DNA from: Dipteronia dyeriana
Taxonomy: Eukaryota > Streptophyta > Magnoliopsida > Sapindales > Sapindaceae
DNA: 64,000 nucleotides
Direction: 5' to 3'
NCBI GenBank assembly: GCA_032871835.1
Contig: CM065295.1
Span: forward strand, 23,942,501-24,006,500
Shown here one piece after another: positions 11,898-24,632 of this stretch. How positions within the stretch are numbered: position 1 is the stretch's first letter; every line of letters begins with the position of its first letter. The notes under the pieces are model-generated. The model was given only the letters and a program-made list of their open reading frames with translations, searched no databases and had not been told where the DNA came from. A program made the translations under genes and the position numbers.

Positions 11898-13399
11898 CAT
11901 ACGAGCTCGGATAAACAACTGTCGCAAGTAAGATACGTTCGGCTGTGTGTGTTTAATTCACTTTCCTTTTTGTCTTGTAGCCCATTAATGCCCTTTAATG
12001 TGCTTTAGTTATCAACCACTCATATTTTGGCTGATGAAATCATTGCGCATCATTTTTCGAAATTCAAGTGGCTCGTGTTTTCGGTTCTCGCATGTTTACC
12101 TGGTGACGTCACTTGCTTGTATATATTGTCTTGAGGCGTTTCACTTCTCTTTTTATGATTCGACATTTTTCTTTGGCAGAAAACAATCTCTAACTTTCTT
12201 TTCCTTCGAGCCCCTTGCTCTTCTCAGATCTTCCACCCTTTTAAACGTTTGTCAAGGTATGGACCCCATTCTTCATCATCAATATTTTGAGCTTCTTCTT
12301 CGTGCCATTGAGGACGGTGATAATGAGAATATTGCTAGGCTCGAGTCCATTCTCTGGGGTCACTTTCCTGCTTCTTACCAACCCACTGCATTAAACGTGG
12401 ATTATTCTATGGTTCACCAAGAGTTTGCTCCCTTCCCCTCTGATCTTTTTGACTATGATTCGGTTGATGTTTATGTAGATATGTCGAAAAAAAGCAGCTC
12501 CAGACGGACCACCAGGGCTTCTTCTAAGGAATCTGCATGCGCAGCGATTGACTTGAAGATATCTTCATAACTTCTCAAGACGAAAGATGTACCACGGGAG
12601 TGACAAGCTTGGATGCTAAAGTTCAGCACCGACCATCCCTGTTCTTTTGACTTGGAGATAAACGTTGTGACTGAGATCGAGCTAGCGATGTTCAAGGACT
12701 GATTTGATCTTACCAGTGTGTAAAAATTGTACTATAGCGGTGATCGGGCTATTTGGAATCCTCCCCCCGATGCAGTCGCTATATATGAGGCTATGCTGTC
12801 CTCAGGGTTACACTCCCCATTCAACCTTTTATCGCTCGATTCCTGGCGGACATTGGCGTTACTCCCGTCCAACTGACCCCAATTCTTACCGGGGTTTGAT
12901 CAGTCCAGAGCACCTATGGAAAAAACTTGTGGCGAAACAGCCCTCGACCCCACAAGAGATCCACAATTTTTATACGCTAAACTGATCTGCCAGTAGGGGA
13001 ACTTTTTACCTTCAATCCACATCTTAGAGCTTGTGGATTCTTCAATGGTATAAGTGAAAACCTGTATCCCCTTCAGACAAAGATCATATGGGTATTATCT
13101 GGAGGTTTCACTCCTCAAATAAATACAGGAAGAACAGTTGGTTCTTCGTTGGGGGTGATATGGTAAGGTTGTCGTTGTTGAACCCGTATAAGGGCACATA
13201 CGGAACAGAGTTCCAAGGCACTTCTGTAGTCCTCAGCATTTGAACAAGACTTCTCCCTTACTAACAAAGAATCAGGCTGATATAGTGGTCAAGGCGACTG
13301 AGACTTCTTAGGAAGAGAGGGATCGTCGTTTCTTTTATGTTGAGGCGGATTTGATCAAGGCAGGCCTTTTTCCAGCGATTTTTACCTATCGTAGACGAT

Positions 13400-13493
13400 G
13401 TAAGTCACCCTTGCTTTGTTTTTAATGTAACCTAACATGTGTACCTATCCTCTACACTGATTGCTGATTACCGAGTGTCACTTTTTATTTTAG
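13400..13493 (+). other. Spliceosomal intron 1 of the antisense gene (copy A)
   Basis: Donor GTAAGT follows CGACGAT and acceptor TTTTATTTTAG precedes TATATGACG. Removing the 94 bp joins the frame as RRR-LYDVDIV. Element B has an intron at the same point with unrelated interior sequence, which supports a real splice site. Confidence 0.7.
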
Positions 13494-14592
13494 TATATGA
13501 CGTGGACATTGTTACGGGTGATCAGGATGAGAAAGTCAAAAATGTTGATTGGGTTAGTAAGAAGGCTACAGTCGATCAAGTTGCTCAGGGAATTACGTAT
13601 GAATATGACCGTCATTCCTCAGATGTTTTCACTGAATAGGTTAGGATGAGTGATCGACATCCTCTCCGAGCTCGAGATCGAGGCGATCGCTAGGGCCAGT
13701 CCAAGGAAAGGGCCGGTCAGGTGCGGTCCAGCTCTGAGGCATATGACCATGAGAAGCATGGTCAAGATAGGCCTGAACAAGAGCATCAGGGAAGAGATGA
13801 CTCATAAAGGAGGAAATCTAACGAGGTAAAGTGGCAGACAAAGCACTAAGACATAAAATATCTAAAATTGTTGAAGGGTTGTCTGCTCCCGATGCCTTTC
13901 ATAAGAAGACAAGTCTCTCATATAGGGTTGACTCGACACTGCTTGTTATAGTGGTTGATCCCATCCTTTTAGAAGAGGAGAAAGAGGATCAACAGACGGT
14001 ATCTGGCCTTATCTCATAAGAATTGCGGTCCAAGAGAAAGAGCGATCGGTGTGTATCAAACTTGTCTCTCGTCCATCCCGAATAAATTGAGATCGCAGAC
14101 CAGACACTTTCTTCCAATGATTCTTCCTAGGTTCAGGCTTTACCACCATCTCAACATTCTGGGAAGGCTCCTATACAGTTTACTGTTAGACGTCAGATCA
14201 TTTTTTCTGACTCCGAAGGTGATGATGGTGGTCCCAATGAGAGGGAGAAAGTAACCAACAAAGATTTCATGGATTTGATAGAGGAGCAGGTTCTTCTATC
14301 TGTATTGGAATCAGGGGAAGGAGCAGCTATACAGTTGGAGGGGGATATGAGGGTTTGTGAGCATATTGGTGCTCATTCCACTATACATGTTGGGTCTCTT
14401 CCTCCCGAGGGCAGTATCGATAGTCAAATTTCTGAAAATGAAGGCCCTCAGGGTTGCTACATCTGCTAATCTTCTTGAGGAAGATGTTGGGATTTCGAAG
14501 ACTTCTACCACTGCTGACCGTGATATCCCCTCCTCCTTTCGGGATCTTTCTGTTCCTGCTATTTTTACAGCTGGTCTGTCTTATCTCCTTTC

Positions 14593-17024
14593 TGTAGGGA
14601 AAACCCGGTTTAGAAACTCAGCGGAAGCACGAGAAAAAAATGAAATTAGGGTTTGCGTATAAATAAAAAAAATTCCCTTTTATGCAGCGAGAACCTTAAC
14701 CCTAGATTAATTGATATATAAAAGTATTGTACCTTTTTCGAGTGACGATTGAACAAGCGCCGAATTGATTCTGCAAGATCTTCCAATCCAATCATGAACG
14801 TGAATCACCTAGGAGTGTGGGCTCCCTTTCTTTAAATTGTATTCCTGAGAATGGAGACAAAGCAAAAAATCTTTTCTTTGTTAGTTACAAATATCCTCCA
14901 AGAGAAAAATCCAAGAACGTCCGGTCACTTGTGAATTATCAATCAATTTGATTGAAACTCGCATGAACCTTGATTCGATGTTGTACACAAAACCCTTTTG
15001 ATGTAAAGGATACTAGTGTACTATCGAAAACAAAAACGTTTTCTTTTTTTCTTTTCTCCTTGGTCGAATTCCACACCCTTTATCTATGAGTTGGTCGAAT
15101 TTTGTCTAGAGCAAAAACTAATTTTTCTCCCTCAAAATTCTCTCTTACTATGCAAAATTCTCCCTTGAAAATTACCTAGGCATTGCCGAAATTTTCATCA
15201 TAAAATTCATAGGGATGGCCGAAAATCACACACACATATATATAGGATCATAAATCCTTTCCTAAGAAGAATTTACTTGGTTGGTAAAAATCATTTCCTT
15301 AGGTGGATTTATTTGGTAGTCAAGAATCCTTATTTTAAATAAACTCTATCCTTTTGTATATACATATGGGCTGACCGAATTTTATATGATATAGATTAGG
15401 ATCACAAATCCTTTCCTAAGAAGGATTACTTGGTAGTTAAAAATCCTTTCCTTAGGTAGATTTACTTGGTGGTTAAGAATCCTTTCCAAAAAGGAATTCT
15501 ATCCTAACACCAAGACTCCTAATCCAACTCAAAAGTGTATTTGTAACCATACTAAAGACTTCCTAATTTGATTAGATAAATAACTCCATTTATTTATCTA
15601 CTTATCAAATATAGTCTTTAACATTAACTATACTACCAACAATAGTATAGTTTTAGGAGACCATCTCCTATTAGGAAAAGATTTTGACTTTTAATTAAAT
15701 AATTAAATAATCAACAAATTAATTAATTTCCATTTAATTAAATAATAATAAAATAAAAATAATATATTTAAGCTATTCAACATAGCAATTGCCGCCCATA
15801 CCTATTATAAAGGCCATATATTATTTTTCTTATTTTATTAAATCCATTGGACTTTAATAAAAAGTCCACATGTGAACTAAACCAATTCTTACAAAAAGAA
15901 ACAAGTTCACATGCCTTATTACAATTCTAGATGGACCTCTAAATTGGTCCGATAGAATATATCAAGTGATCCACGCAAGTTCGTGTGGATTGGGGATCTT
16001 GGCGGGCTATCTAAATTTAAGCTCCAACAGACACAGCCCAATCACAATCAACAAATGATTCACTTAGGTCCAATCTATATAATTTTAGTTCATTCCACTA
16101 AAGAACTAAAATTGAACTCTTAAATAAAGATACAATAGGTTGATGTTACTCATTCATACCCTAGACAACCTTATTGGAGAAAGTGTATTCTCGTGAAGAA
16201 TACCCGTAATCGCCAAGAGCTCATAGACCGCCTATAGCTCTCCAAGTTACCATATTTACTCATATGACCACATTTTGAACTTGGATATTTTGACTTATCC
16301 AGAAGTCATGTTTCAATAGACACTATTGAAAACTTAACGTTAAGATTTAATATCTAATACCTCAAAACATCCATATGATGGTATTCTACTCTCATTCAAT
16401 AAATGGAGCCACGATGTCCATAACTATAAATGAAGTCCTCTATCGATTGACAAATGAATACCACAAAACTATCGAGGATAGACTATGCTATATAATCGTA
16501 CTCATTGATAGCTCAAATGATAACACTTGCAACCATAAATCCATCATTTATCTCAGGATTTAGATAGACTCTCTGATTGTCTTCAAATGAAAACTTTTTT
16601 CCATTGACGGTTCCAGATAAAGTATTTCATTTTGATCCTATTCAATGCACCCAGTGCACTAGATTCTTTTGCCCAAAGGCACCACACTTTGATGATTTTA
16701 GACTCATCATAACACATTTGATCCCACTCAAATGCTAGCAAAAGAATCTACAACTTTGATAAGATAAAGGCGCCCAACCTTCTATCTTAAGTTGTGAATA
16801 TTATTCAAGACTAACTAAAGAAATGTGTCTACCTCATACATATCTAGATGTATGAACAATTCTTCTTTTCTATAGTCTTTTGACCTTATGATTATTTACT
16901 TTTGACAATTATAATAATTAAACTATAAATGCTATAAGATTTGTTAATCTAGAAATCACTTTATTCATTTGAAAAGATTGTTAATTACAATATTACACTC
17001 TTGCTATCGAGCATAATCATAACA
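14593..17024 (-). mobile_element. Solo LTR (Copia-like), TSD ctttc
   Basis: The 2,432 bp unit has TG...CA ends (plus strand TGTAGGG...AATCATAACA) and is flanked by a perfect five-base duplication, ctttc, at 14588-14592 and 17025-17029. It has no internal domain, so it is a solo LTR left by recombination. Its sense is minus, because the homologous LTR at 41443-55077 is inverted relative to it. It carries an internal near-duplicate of about 90 bp (15245-15335 and 15399-15485), with TTCCTTAGGTRGATTTA in both. Confidence 0.9.
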
Positions 17025-18207
17025 CTTTCATCTAGCTATTTTTAGACAGACCCCCTTTCCATGCTTCACTCAATGTCATCAGGGGTTGGATACATTGGCG
17101 AAGGGAACTGGAAGGATGTCAAAGATGCTGCAGATTTTGAGTGGGTTCGCATGATATTTAACAATAGCGTTTTTATAAGTCTTTCCGCCATTTTTGTCAC
17201 TTTTCTTCCGATCCTTCTATCTATCTGATTTGCCTTTTGTTGATCCTTTGTAGGCGGTGAATGTGTTAACTCGGTCTCTCACCGAGAAGGATGAGGCTTT
17301 AAAGTCTTCTGTCACCAGTGTTTTCAAGGCTAGCTAGTATGCAGAGAAGCTGAAGGCACATATAACAATTGAGATGGCCTTGAGAAAAATGCTTGTGAAC
17401 ATTCACAGTAGAGCAACGACATCTGATCAAGCCCTCAAGGAGCTCACTACAAGGAACGTTAAGATGGAGAAAAAAGTTGTTAGGGCCGAGCTACGGAGCG
17501 TTGAACTTGAATCAAGGGCCATCTTGGCTGAGATAGCGGTGAAGAAAGCTCGAGAAGAAGCTCGGATTGCCTAAGACTCCCTTGCCTCAACTCAGCAGAA
17601 GATGCTGGAGGTGCAGCAGGTGTCTGAGGAGGCCCGACATCACTATGAACACCTCACCAAAGACTTGGAGCATCAGCAGATCAGTATGGCAGTTCTTTCT
17701 CATGAGGCCAGCTTAGACCTTGAGATTCAAAATGTTGATTGGTATAAGAGGTCCCTTACTTTCGATGTTACGCTACTGAGGGAGTTTGAGAGGGGCCTGG
17801 CAACTGCCAGGATGTTTTTCAGTGCCAATGAGAGGTCTTCCAAAGAGGCTCGCTTGAAGTGGGATCAGAAAATATCTTAGTATTAGAGAGAGTCCCTAGA
17901 AGTGAACAATAACCAACGAATCAGGTGGAAGGCCTATTATAAATCCATCGGAAAGAATCCCCACCCTATGCATCTCAAACTCCCTTCGAAGGTATCTATT
18001 GTGTTCTTTCATGCTGGTTAGGACAGTGGGGCTCTGACCAAAGGGGCCGACGTTGGTCCTTCAATCGATATAGATTACTCTCTCTTTGTGTTTGCTGATC
18101 ATGATGACAATATCTCCTGGCCAGACTTTAGAGACTTTGGTAAAGGTCAAGACGATGATGTCTCTCTTTCCGGCCCGAGGGGCTCCTCAACTGATGGGAA
18201 CATTTGA

Positions 18208-19059
18208 TGCATCTCTGATTTTGTAGCTATTTCATATGTATTCAATCTTGTAATTTTGTCATAGTAAGACAGTTAATGTATATCTTCCCCTTATTACTTG
18301 TTTTCGGGATATGTTTGGTTTTCTGTGTGTGGTTTCTTATGCTTGCGTTTACTTATATTTTTACTGTAACCTGAGCTATGCATGGTGACCCATGCCAAGT
18401 TGATCATTATGAGTTAGGCTAAGCAAAACCATTTGTATCCCGATCGTATGGGCTAGATAAAACAATCGTCTAAGGTCGTGTCACCACATAATTATTGCCT
18501 CATTGCCTCACTTTTGATGGTTAAATGCCCTTTGAGGATTGGACCATACTCTGTAATGATCTTGGGTCCACCTCGGGTAAACCTCTTGGATTTTGTCATT
18601 CTGGCTGTTTTTCCCGATTGTATTCTTATATATCTTTTTGTTGGGCAGTGTTTACTTATAAACCAATTGTGCGGTTTTTATTTATAGACTCTTGTCTTTT
18701 ATCTGCCAACTAGGTCGTTAGGACTTCTCCCAACAGTTTGTTGGTCAAGATTCGATGCGATAAGGCTTAACTTGTCCTACCAACTTTATAAGCATCCATG
18801 GTTGTATTTGTCTTATCTTATAGGTAGGATTTGCGTCTTATCCAACTTTTGGCGAATCCCATTCAGTTTGTATACATGAATGCACCCTAACAGTACTTCA
18901 TACGCACCCAGTTAGTTTCGGTAAGTATGTATTGTCACGGCGACATATGCATTTGGCCCCATCACTAGGCTACTCAGGGATCTCTTATCAGCTTTGACCG
19001 ATATCTTAATGTATCCTGTGAATGCTCTTATGAGCAAACGCTTGGTTTTGAACACTGTG
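18208..19059. other. Spacer between antisense gene and pol of element A
   Basis: No gene. Antisense gene and pol converge on this interval, so it is the shared 3' untranslated region. I see no clear tandem array, unlike the matching interval in element B. Confidence 0.5.
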
Positions 19060-19591
19060 CTAGATTATTTATAACAGCTTCCTTGCTCATTGCATGGCCT
19101 GGACAGCTCGGTCTCCTCAGGCCGGGAAAGGCGATATGCTTCATTCCTGCTATCCCGACCACTTGGTATAGTCCTTCCCATTTGTCAGCTAACGATCTTA
19201 CGTACTTGTCTTTTGTATTAAGTGTCACCCTTCTCAGGACTAGGTCTCCGAGCTGGAATATTCTAACCTTGACATGTGAAATGTAACACCTTGCTACCCT
19301 CTGTCGGTAGGCGGCATTTCTTACCCTAGACATGTCTTTTCTTTCTTCCAACTCGTCCAAGTCTTGTTTTATCATCTCCATATTTCCTTCAGGATTGAAG
19401 AGTTGTACCGTAAGGAACTTATGAATTATCTAAACAGGAATCACTGCTTCCATCGCAAATGCTAACGAGTAAGGTGTTTCGCCTGTCGAAGTCTTTTCTG
19501 TAGTCTGATAAGCCCATAAGACTTCGTGCAACCTATCTGCCCAGTTTCCCTTCTTTCCTTCTAGCTTCGCCTTCAGAGTATGCTCGATTAT
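19060..19591 (-). pseudogene. Integrase, C-terminal part (element A pol)
   Basis: Minus-strand frames read the end of the catalytic core (IIEHTLKAKLEGKKGNWADR, then TTEKTSTGETPYSLAFAMEA) and the C-terminal domain (NAAYRQRVARCYISHV, FQLGDLVLRRV, DKWEGLYQVV). Both are the conserved Tat/Athila integrase tail. The right end is cut by an LTR insertion within VNKI-IEHT; the rest of the gene continues at 24963. A frameshift follows YQVVG. Confidence 0.8.
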
Positions 19592-20592
19592 TGTTAGGTT
19601 TTAGATTATGTTGGCAATAATTTCATATCAAATTGATGTTTACTTGTAATGATTTAGTTGTTTAGGTTCATGATGATTCATGCTTCACAGAATAAATAAC
19701 AACTAGTCAAAGCAAGTACAAAGTCTTCAAAGAGAAAGGATTGTTAGGTTTTTGAGTTATTTTGGCATTATTCTATATCAAAACAACATTTCCTTTGTAT
19801 TGTTTAGTTGTCTAGGATTCATGATGATTTAAGCTTCAAAGAAGAAATGACAACTATTCAAGCAAGTTCAAGTCTTCAAAGGGAAAAGTACTTCATGATT
19901 CTACAAAGGTATATTAAGACCTTTCTTTTCTCTTTCAACGCTTAGGCACACACACACAAATCATACATATGTGTCTCTATATTATTGTGCACCATTTATA
20001 ACACATTCACACACTTGAAGATGAAGGCTCATGCATTGATATGAAAATAACATGTTTTGGAAAATGCATGATTGGAGACTATCTCTATGTGGTTTGCATT
20101 CTAGTGTGGATTGTGTTTGTATGTGAATATGTTTGTATAACATGGATATTGAACTTGATTTCAGTCTTAAAACATTCTTGATTGAGTTTCGGTCATTTCG
20201 GTTACTCATACTATTGATTTCAAGTTCTGAGTCAAAAGTTATGATACTTTCCAATCATATTGCGTACATTGTCTTCGTCTTTGTATATCGAGTCGAATTC
20301 TTATTTTTTGGGTTGAGTATCTTATATGTCCATGTTCGTGAGAGAGTTACAGTTCGTAAACCATAAATGGATTCAAATTCCTAGTTCGGAGGCCAAAGAA
20401 CGGTCGAAGATCGCGAGAAAAGTGCAAGGGAGGTGCACCATGGCCAAAGGCCATCAAATAGTGCAAGCCCTAGTAGGCGCGTGGCCATCTCGGCCACAAC
20501 TCCTTGCTGACCCGATATGCCCACGCGCCATCTCGGGGAAGCATTCTCAAAGGGGGTATTTTGTTCCTTTCATGCTCTTTCATTCCCTCTCC

Positions 20593-20602
20593 TTTATATA
20601 TC
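20593..20602 (+). promoter_or_regulatory. TATA box of inner LTR
   Basis: TTTATATATC is followed by a CT-rich stretch and sits just downstream of a GC-rich block. The same arrangement is present in the outer LTR. Confidence 0.55.
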
Positions 20603-21609
20603 TCTTCTCTCTCTCATTTGAATCCAAGGAAGAAGAAAATGTAGTGCAGAAAATTTCCATTGAATCACCATATCTCTCTCATTTCTTATCCGATTTGAGT
20701 TATTCAAGTTGGAGAACTTTCGTATTGAAGTCCTATATCATCTTCAAGCAACCTTGAAGTCATTTGTTCAATTTTTCTGGTGGATAGCACCATTTTCGTG
20801 ACTGTACTTGAAATTGATAAGGTATTGGTTTATCTTTTGATTTCCTTGATTCTAATGTTCAAATACCTTGGGTCTTCTTCCTACTTGTGTGTATTTGACT
20901 TGAACATATGTTGATGAGTGATAGACCTTCAATTAAATGCTAGTTGTGCTTAATTAGAAACTTGATTGTGAGTTAGGTTTCAATCAAACCCATGTTTTCA
21001 CATGATTGTGAGTTGTATTGTGTTAATATCTTATCTAGGACTATTTGTGCTTTGATTGACTTTATTTTCATGATTAATAGTCTTATCATGTGCTAGAACT
21101 CATTTGTAGAATAGATCTAGGATTAGCACATTTGATTTTATATTTAGAGTCTATTAGAGTTTAATTGACTATTTTGTGAATATATGCTCTAAATGATTGC
21201 TAGAGATTTGATTGATCATATCTTGTGTTTCTAGCATTTTTGTGTTAGTACTAAAGTTTTGAATATGTACTACATGAAAATGTTTATTTCAAGATTTAGT
21301 AACATGAATAAAATCTAGGTTTAAAGTGCGTGTTTGGAAATTTGGCATGCTCTAGAATTTTATTCATGCATAAGATCTAGACAATCTTGTTTTATGAACT
21401 TTATTGTCTATGTCTAGATCTTCATGGAGTGTACCTAATCCATACATTTCATATGCTCATGCATCATCTTGTGTGGTGTCACTTTTGGATTATAAACTGG
21501 AAAATATACTTTGTCTGCTCATTGATTAATTCTAGTTTCCATAGAATTTGTTGATCATCTTATTCTATGTTGTGTGCTTGTTTACGTTTTGCATTCATGA
21601 TCACCTAGA

Positions 21610-21965
21610 TGCCTTGTGAGAAGAAAGTCTTGACAATAGGTGTGAGACCTATGTTGTTGAGCAAGAAAGTCTTGGCAAGAGGTGAGAGACCTTGGACTGT
21701 CAAGCAATGAAGTCTTTCCTAGGATCATGAGGATCCAGAAGGGTGAGCGAGGAAGTCTTGACTATAGTCGGGAGGACTCGGATAGTTGAGCAAGAAGTCT
21801 TGCCTAAGGTCATGAGGATCCGGAAGGGTGAGCGAGGAAGTCTTGACTAGAGTCGGGAGGACTCAGATAGTTGAGCAAGAAGTCTTGCCTAGGGTCATGA
21901 GGATCCGAAAGGGTGAGCGAGGAAGTCTTGACAAGAGGTGTGAGGCCTCAGATTGTTGAGCAAGA
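21610..21965 (+). repeat. Minisatellite inside inner LTR (about 8 half-units)
   Basis: Units of about 41-43 bp are built around GAGCRAGGAAGTCTTG and alternate between a 'GACTAGAGTCGGGAGGACT' type and a 'CCTAGGGTCATGAGGATCC' type, giving a higher-order unit of about 85 bp. Confidence 0.8.
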
Positions 21966-22077
21966 GGGCGACATCTTCATGAGTACGATAAGAGGGTAAT
22001 TTCTAAGTGAAGGGGTCACTTGAGAGATTGTACTTTTCTTATCTAGTAGTGGATTTTGTTTGTCGGTGGTTGCTAAC

Positions 22078-22111
22078 CCGTGGATGTTTCCTCTTTAGAG
22101 GTTTACCACGT
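22078..22111 (+). other. LTR hairpin motif, copy 4
   Basis: CCGTGG and CCACGT outer arms enclose CCTC-TTTA-GAGG. Confidence 0.55.
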
Positions 22112-23316
22112 TATATCTTGTGTCAACTTTTTTCTATCCCTATCTCTCTTATATTGGTAATTGTTATTTGAATAATGTGGATAGAACTTTATATGTAAGT
22201 TGACTTCCTTACACAATATTGTTTGTGTATGTTAGATAACTTTGTATCTTGTGATATTCCATTCAAGTTGTAAAGTACCACATTGTAATACTCTAAGTAT
22301 AACTTATGGAATTTTGTCTACATTGAATATATTTGTTTATAAGATACATTGATTCTTGTTGTATGTTCTGTAGACTAAGAGTGGAGATTTGAGCATACAT
22401 GAATATATTGTTTTCTCATAACAATCATGTTGAATGTTAATTTATATACTTATCAAGGTTTTTGCCACTAGTCTCGAAAGATTTGTAAGAAGTGAGAGAC
22501 AACCTATTCAACCCCCCTCTAGGTTATTTAGTATAACCTTGTACCTATTATTTTCAAGGATGTTATATGGTTCTACAAAGGTATATTAAGACTTTATCTT
22601 TCTCTAACAAGGCTTAGGCACACACACACAATTCATACCTTTGTGTCCCTACATAGTTGTGCACCATTAAGGCACACACACATAAATCATTCATATGTGT
22701 CTCTACATCATTGTGCCCCATTTATAACATATTCACACACATGAAGATGAATGCTCATGCATTGGTATGAAAATAACTTGTTTTGGAAAATGAATTATTG
22801 AAGACTATCTCTATGTAGTTTGCATTCTAGTATGAATTGTGTTTGTATGTGTATATATTTGTAAAATGTGGTTAATGAACTTGAGTTTAGTCTTAGATCA
22901 TTTTTGATTGAGTTTCAAACATTTTGATTACTCACACTTTCAATTTCAAGTTCTATGTCAAAAGATACTACACTTTCAACTCATGTTCCATACATCGTCT
23001 TCGTATTCGTATATCGAGTCAATTTCTTATTTTCTGGGTTGAGTATCTTATATGTCTATATCCGTGAGAGAGTTATGGTTCATAATCCATAAACTAATTT
23101 GAATTCTGAGTTCAGAGGCTGGAGAACGATCGAAGAACGCAAAGGGAACGCGTGATGAAAAGAAGTGCAAGCAAGCACTCTTTCCCGAGATTGCGCGTGG
23201 CCATCTGGGGCCAGAATGCTTGCTGCCCCGAGATTCCTACGCGCCATCTCAAGCAGCAAGTGTGATTGGTGTACTAAAGTCCTTTTTGGTCATTTTACTT
23301 GTATTCTTTTCCCTCT

Positions 23317-23328
23317 CTTTTATATATC
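23317..23328 (+). promoter_or_regulatory. TATA box of outer LTR
   Basis: TTTTATATATC with a CT-rich downstream stretch, preceded by a GC-rich block at about 23160-23270. Confidence 0.5.
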
Positions 23329-24249
23329 TCTTCCCTCTCACATTTCATTCTAAGAAGAGATTCAAAATTTGAATGAAGAATTTTCTCCCAAATTTTCTCA
23401 CCTTCCAAACACCATAACTTCCTCATTTGAACTCTGATCTAAGTGATTCAAAAGTGAGAGTGTTTGTCTATTGATCCTCCATTTTTTCTCTGAAGGTTTA
23501 AGTTAGTTTTATTTCTGTTTTTAGAGACTAACCTCACAAAAACGGGACTACACCAAATCAAATAAAGTATTGATTTTCTCTCAAAGTTTTCTTTTAAAAC
23601 TTGGTCAATTGCCTTGGGTTTTCTTCTTCAATATATATATATATATATGTCTTGTGATAGTTCTGATTTGAGTTTTGAACTAATTTAAAGCTAGATTGAG
23701 TTTCAATTGAAATCTCACATGTTGAGTTTGGTTTTGATTTTGCCTATGTATTCACATGTTTGAGATTGTATTATGTTAGCTTTGATTCTAGGACTATTTG
23801 ATGATCTTTAATTGATTACTTTTGTGAAAAATAGTTCCTCACATGTATTAAGCTCTCTTTGGCCGAATTCTCCTAATAATACATGTGTTTGTGTTCTTAT
23901 GAGCTATTCATGTGCTTTGTTGAATCTATGACTAGAAAATATGCTCTAGAACTCTTGCTTTAATCTAAATGATTCTTTCACATGATTTTAGTGTGTTTTT
24001 GGTATATGAGATTTAAACTTGATTATATGATTAATTGAATATATCTTGAGTTCAAGTTTTAGATCTATGCGTGTATCTAGGTTGTAATTAATGTTGAACA
24101 TATCTTACATGATCTAGATGGATTAAACATGCATGATTGAATAGACTACATGTGTTATGTGCATTCCTGCTTATGTCTAGTGTTTTCCATAAGATGTGTT
24201 GATCATAACATTCTATGTTGAGTGCTTGTTTACGTTATGCATTCATGAT

Positions 24250-24490
24250 CACCGAGATGCCTTGTGAGAAGAAACTCTTGACAATAGGTGTGTGACCTAT
24301 GTTGTTGAGCATGGAAGTCTTGGCAAGAGGCGGGAGACCTCAGAATGTCAAGTAAGGAAGTCTTGCCTAGGGTTATGAGGATCTAGAAGAGTGAGCAAGG
24401 AAGTCTTGCCTAGAGTCGTGAGGATCTGGAAGGGTGAGCGAGGAAGTCTTGACAAGAGGTGTGAGGCCTTGAAATGTTGAGCAAGAGGGT
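24250..24490 (+). repeat. Minisatellite inside outer LTR (about 5 half-units)
   Basis: Same unit as in the inner LTR (GAAGTCTTG repeated) but with about five half-units instead of eight, and without the alternating GTCGGGAGGACT unit. Confidence 0.75.
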
Positions 24491-24598
24491 AACATATTCA
24501 TGAGTAGGATATAAGGGTAGTTTCTAGGTGAAGAAGTCACTTGAGAGATTGTACTTTTCTTATCTACTAGTGAGTTTTGTTTACCGGTGGTTGCTAAC

Positions 24599-24632
24599 CC
24601 GTGGATGTTTCCTCTTCGGAGGTTTACCACGT
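24599..24632 (+). other. LTR hairpin motif, copy 5
   Basis: CCGTGG...CCACGT outer arms with CCTC-TTCG-GAGG inside. As RNA the loop would be a C(UUCG)G tetraloop. Confidence 0.55.

Larger units (their letters stand above)
12259..18207 (+). pseudogene. Antisense additional gene of element A (broken)
   Basis: It is transcribed opposite to pol. The reading starts MDPILHHQYFELLLRAIEDG. It then decays through shifted frames that still resemble the 'putative gypsy-type transposon' (Pfam Transposase_28-like) domain at about 12740-13330. Exon 1 ends at 13399 and intron 1 (13400-13493) has GTAAGT and TTTTAG ends. Exon 2 resumes with YDVDIVTGDQDEKVKNVDW. A solo LTR (14593-17024) splits exon 2. After it come a second intron ending at 17253 and a long alpha-helical, coiled-coil-like exon (17254-18207) with an in-frame stop at about 17572. 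The C-terminal motif PHPMHLKLPSK matches copy B, and the frame ends ...SSTDGNI. The product's function is unknown; such antisense genes are known in Tat-lineage elements such as Grande and Retand. Confidence 0.7.
19742..22556 (+). mobile_element. Inner solo LTR, TSD aggat
   Basis: A complete LTR, TGTTAGGTTTTTGAG...ATTATTTTCA, of 2,815 bp, bounded by a perfect aggat duplication (19737-19741 and 22557-22561). It lies 150 bp inside a second LTR of the same family. It holds a GC-rich block (about 20430-20545), a TATA box, a minisatellite (21610-21965), the hairpin (22078-22111) and the terminal CAACCCCCCTCTAGGTTA word. Confidence 0.9.

Noticed and set aside
11998..12258. 87 upstream in-frame codons as part of the antisense gene of element A
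   Set aside because: Composition is unlike coding sequence and elements B and C start at the position matching MDPILHH; I start there instead.
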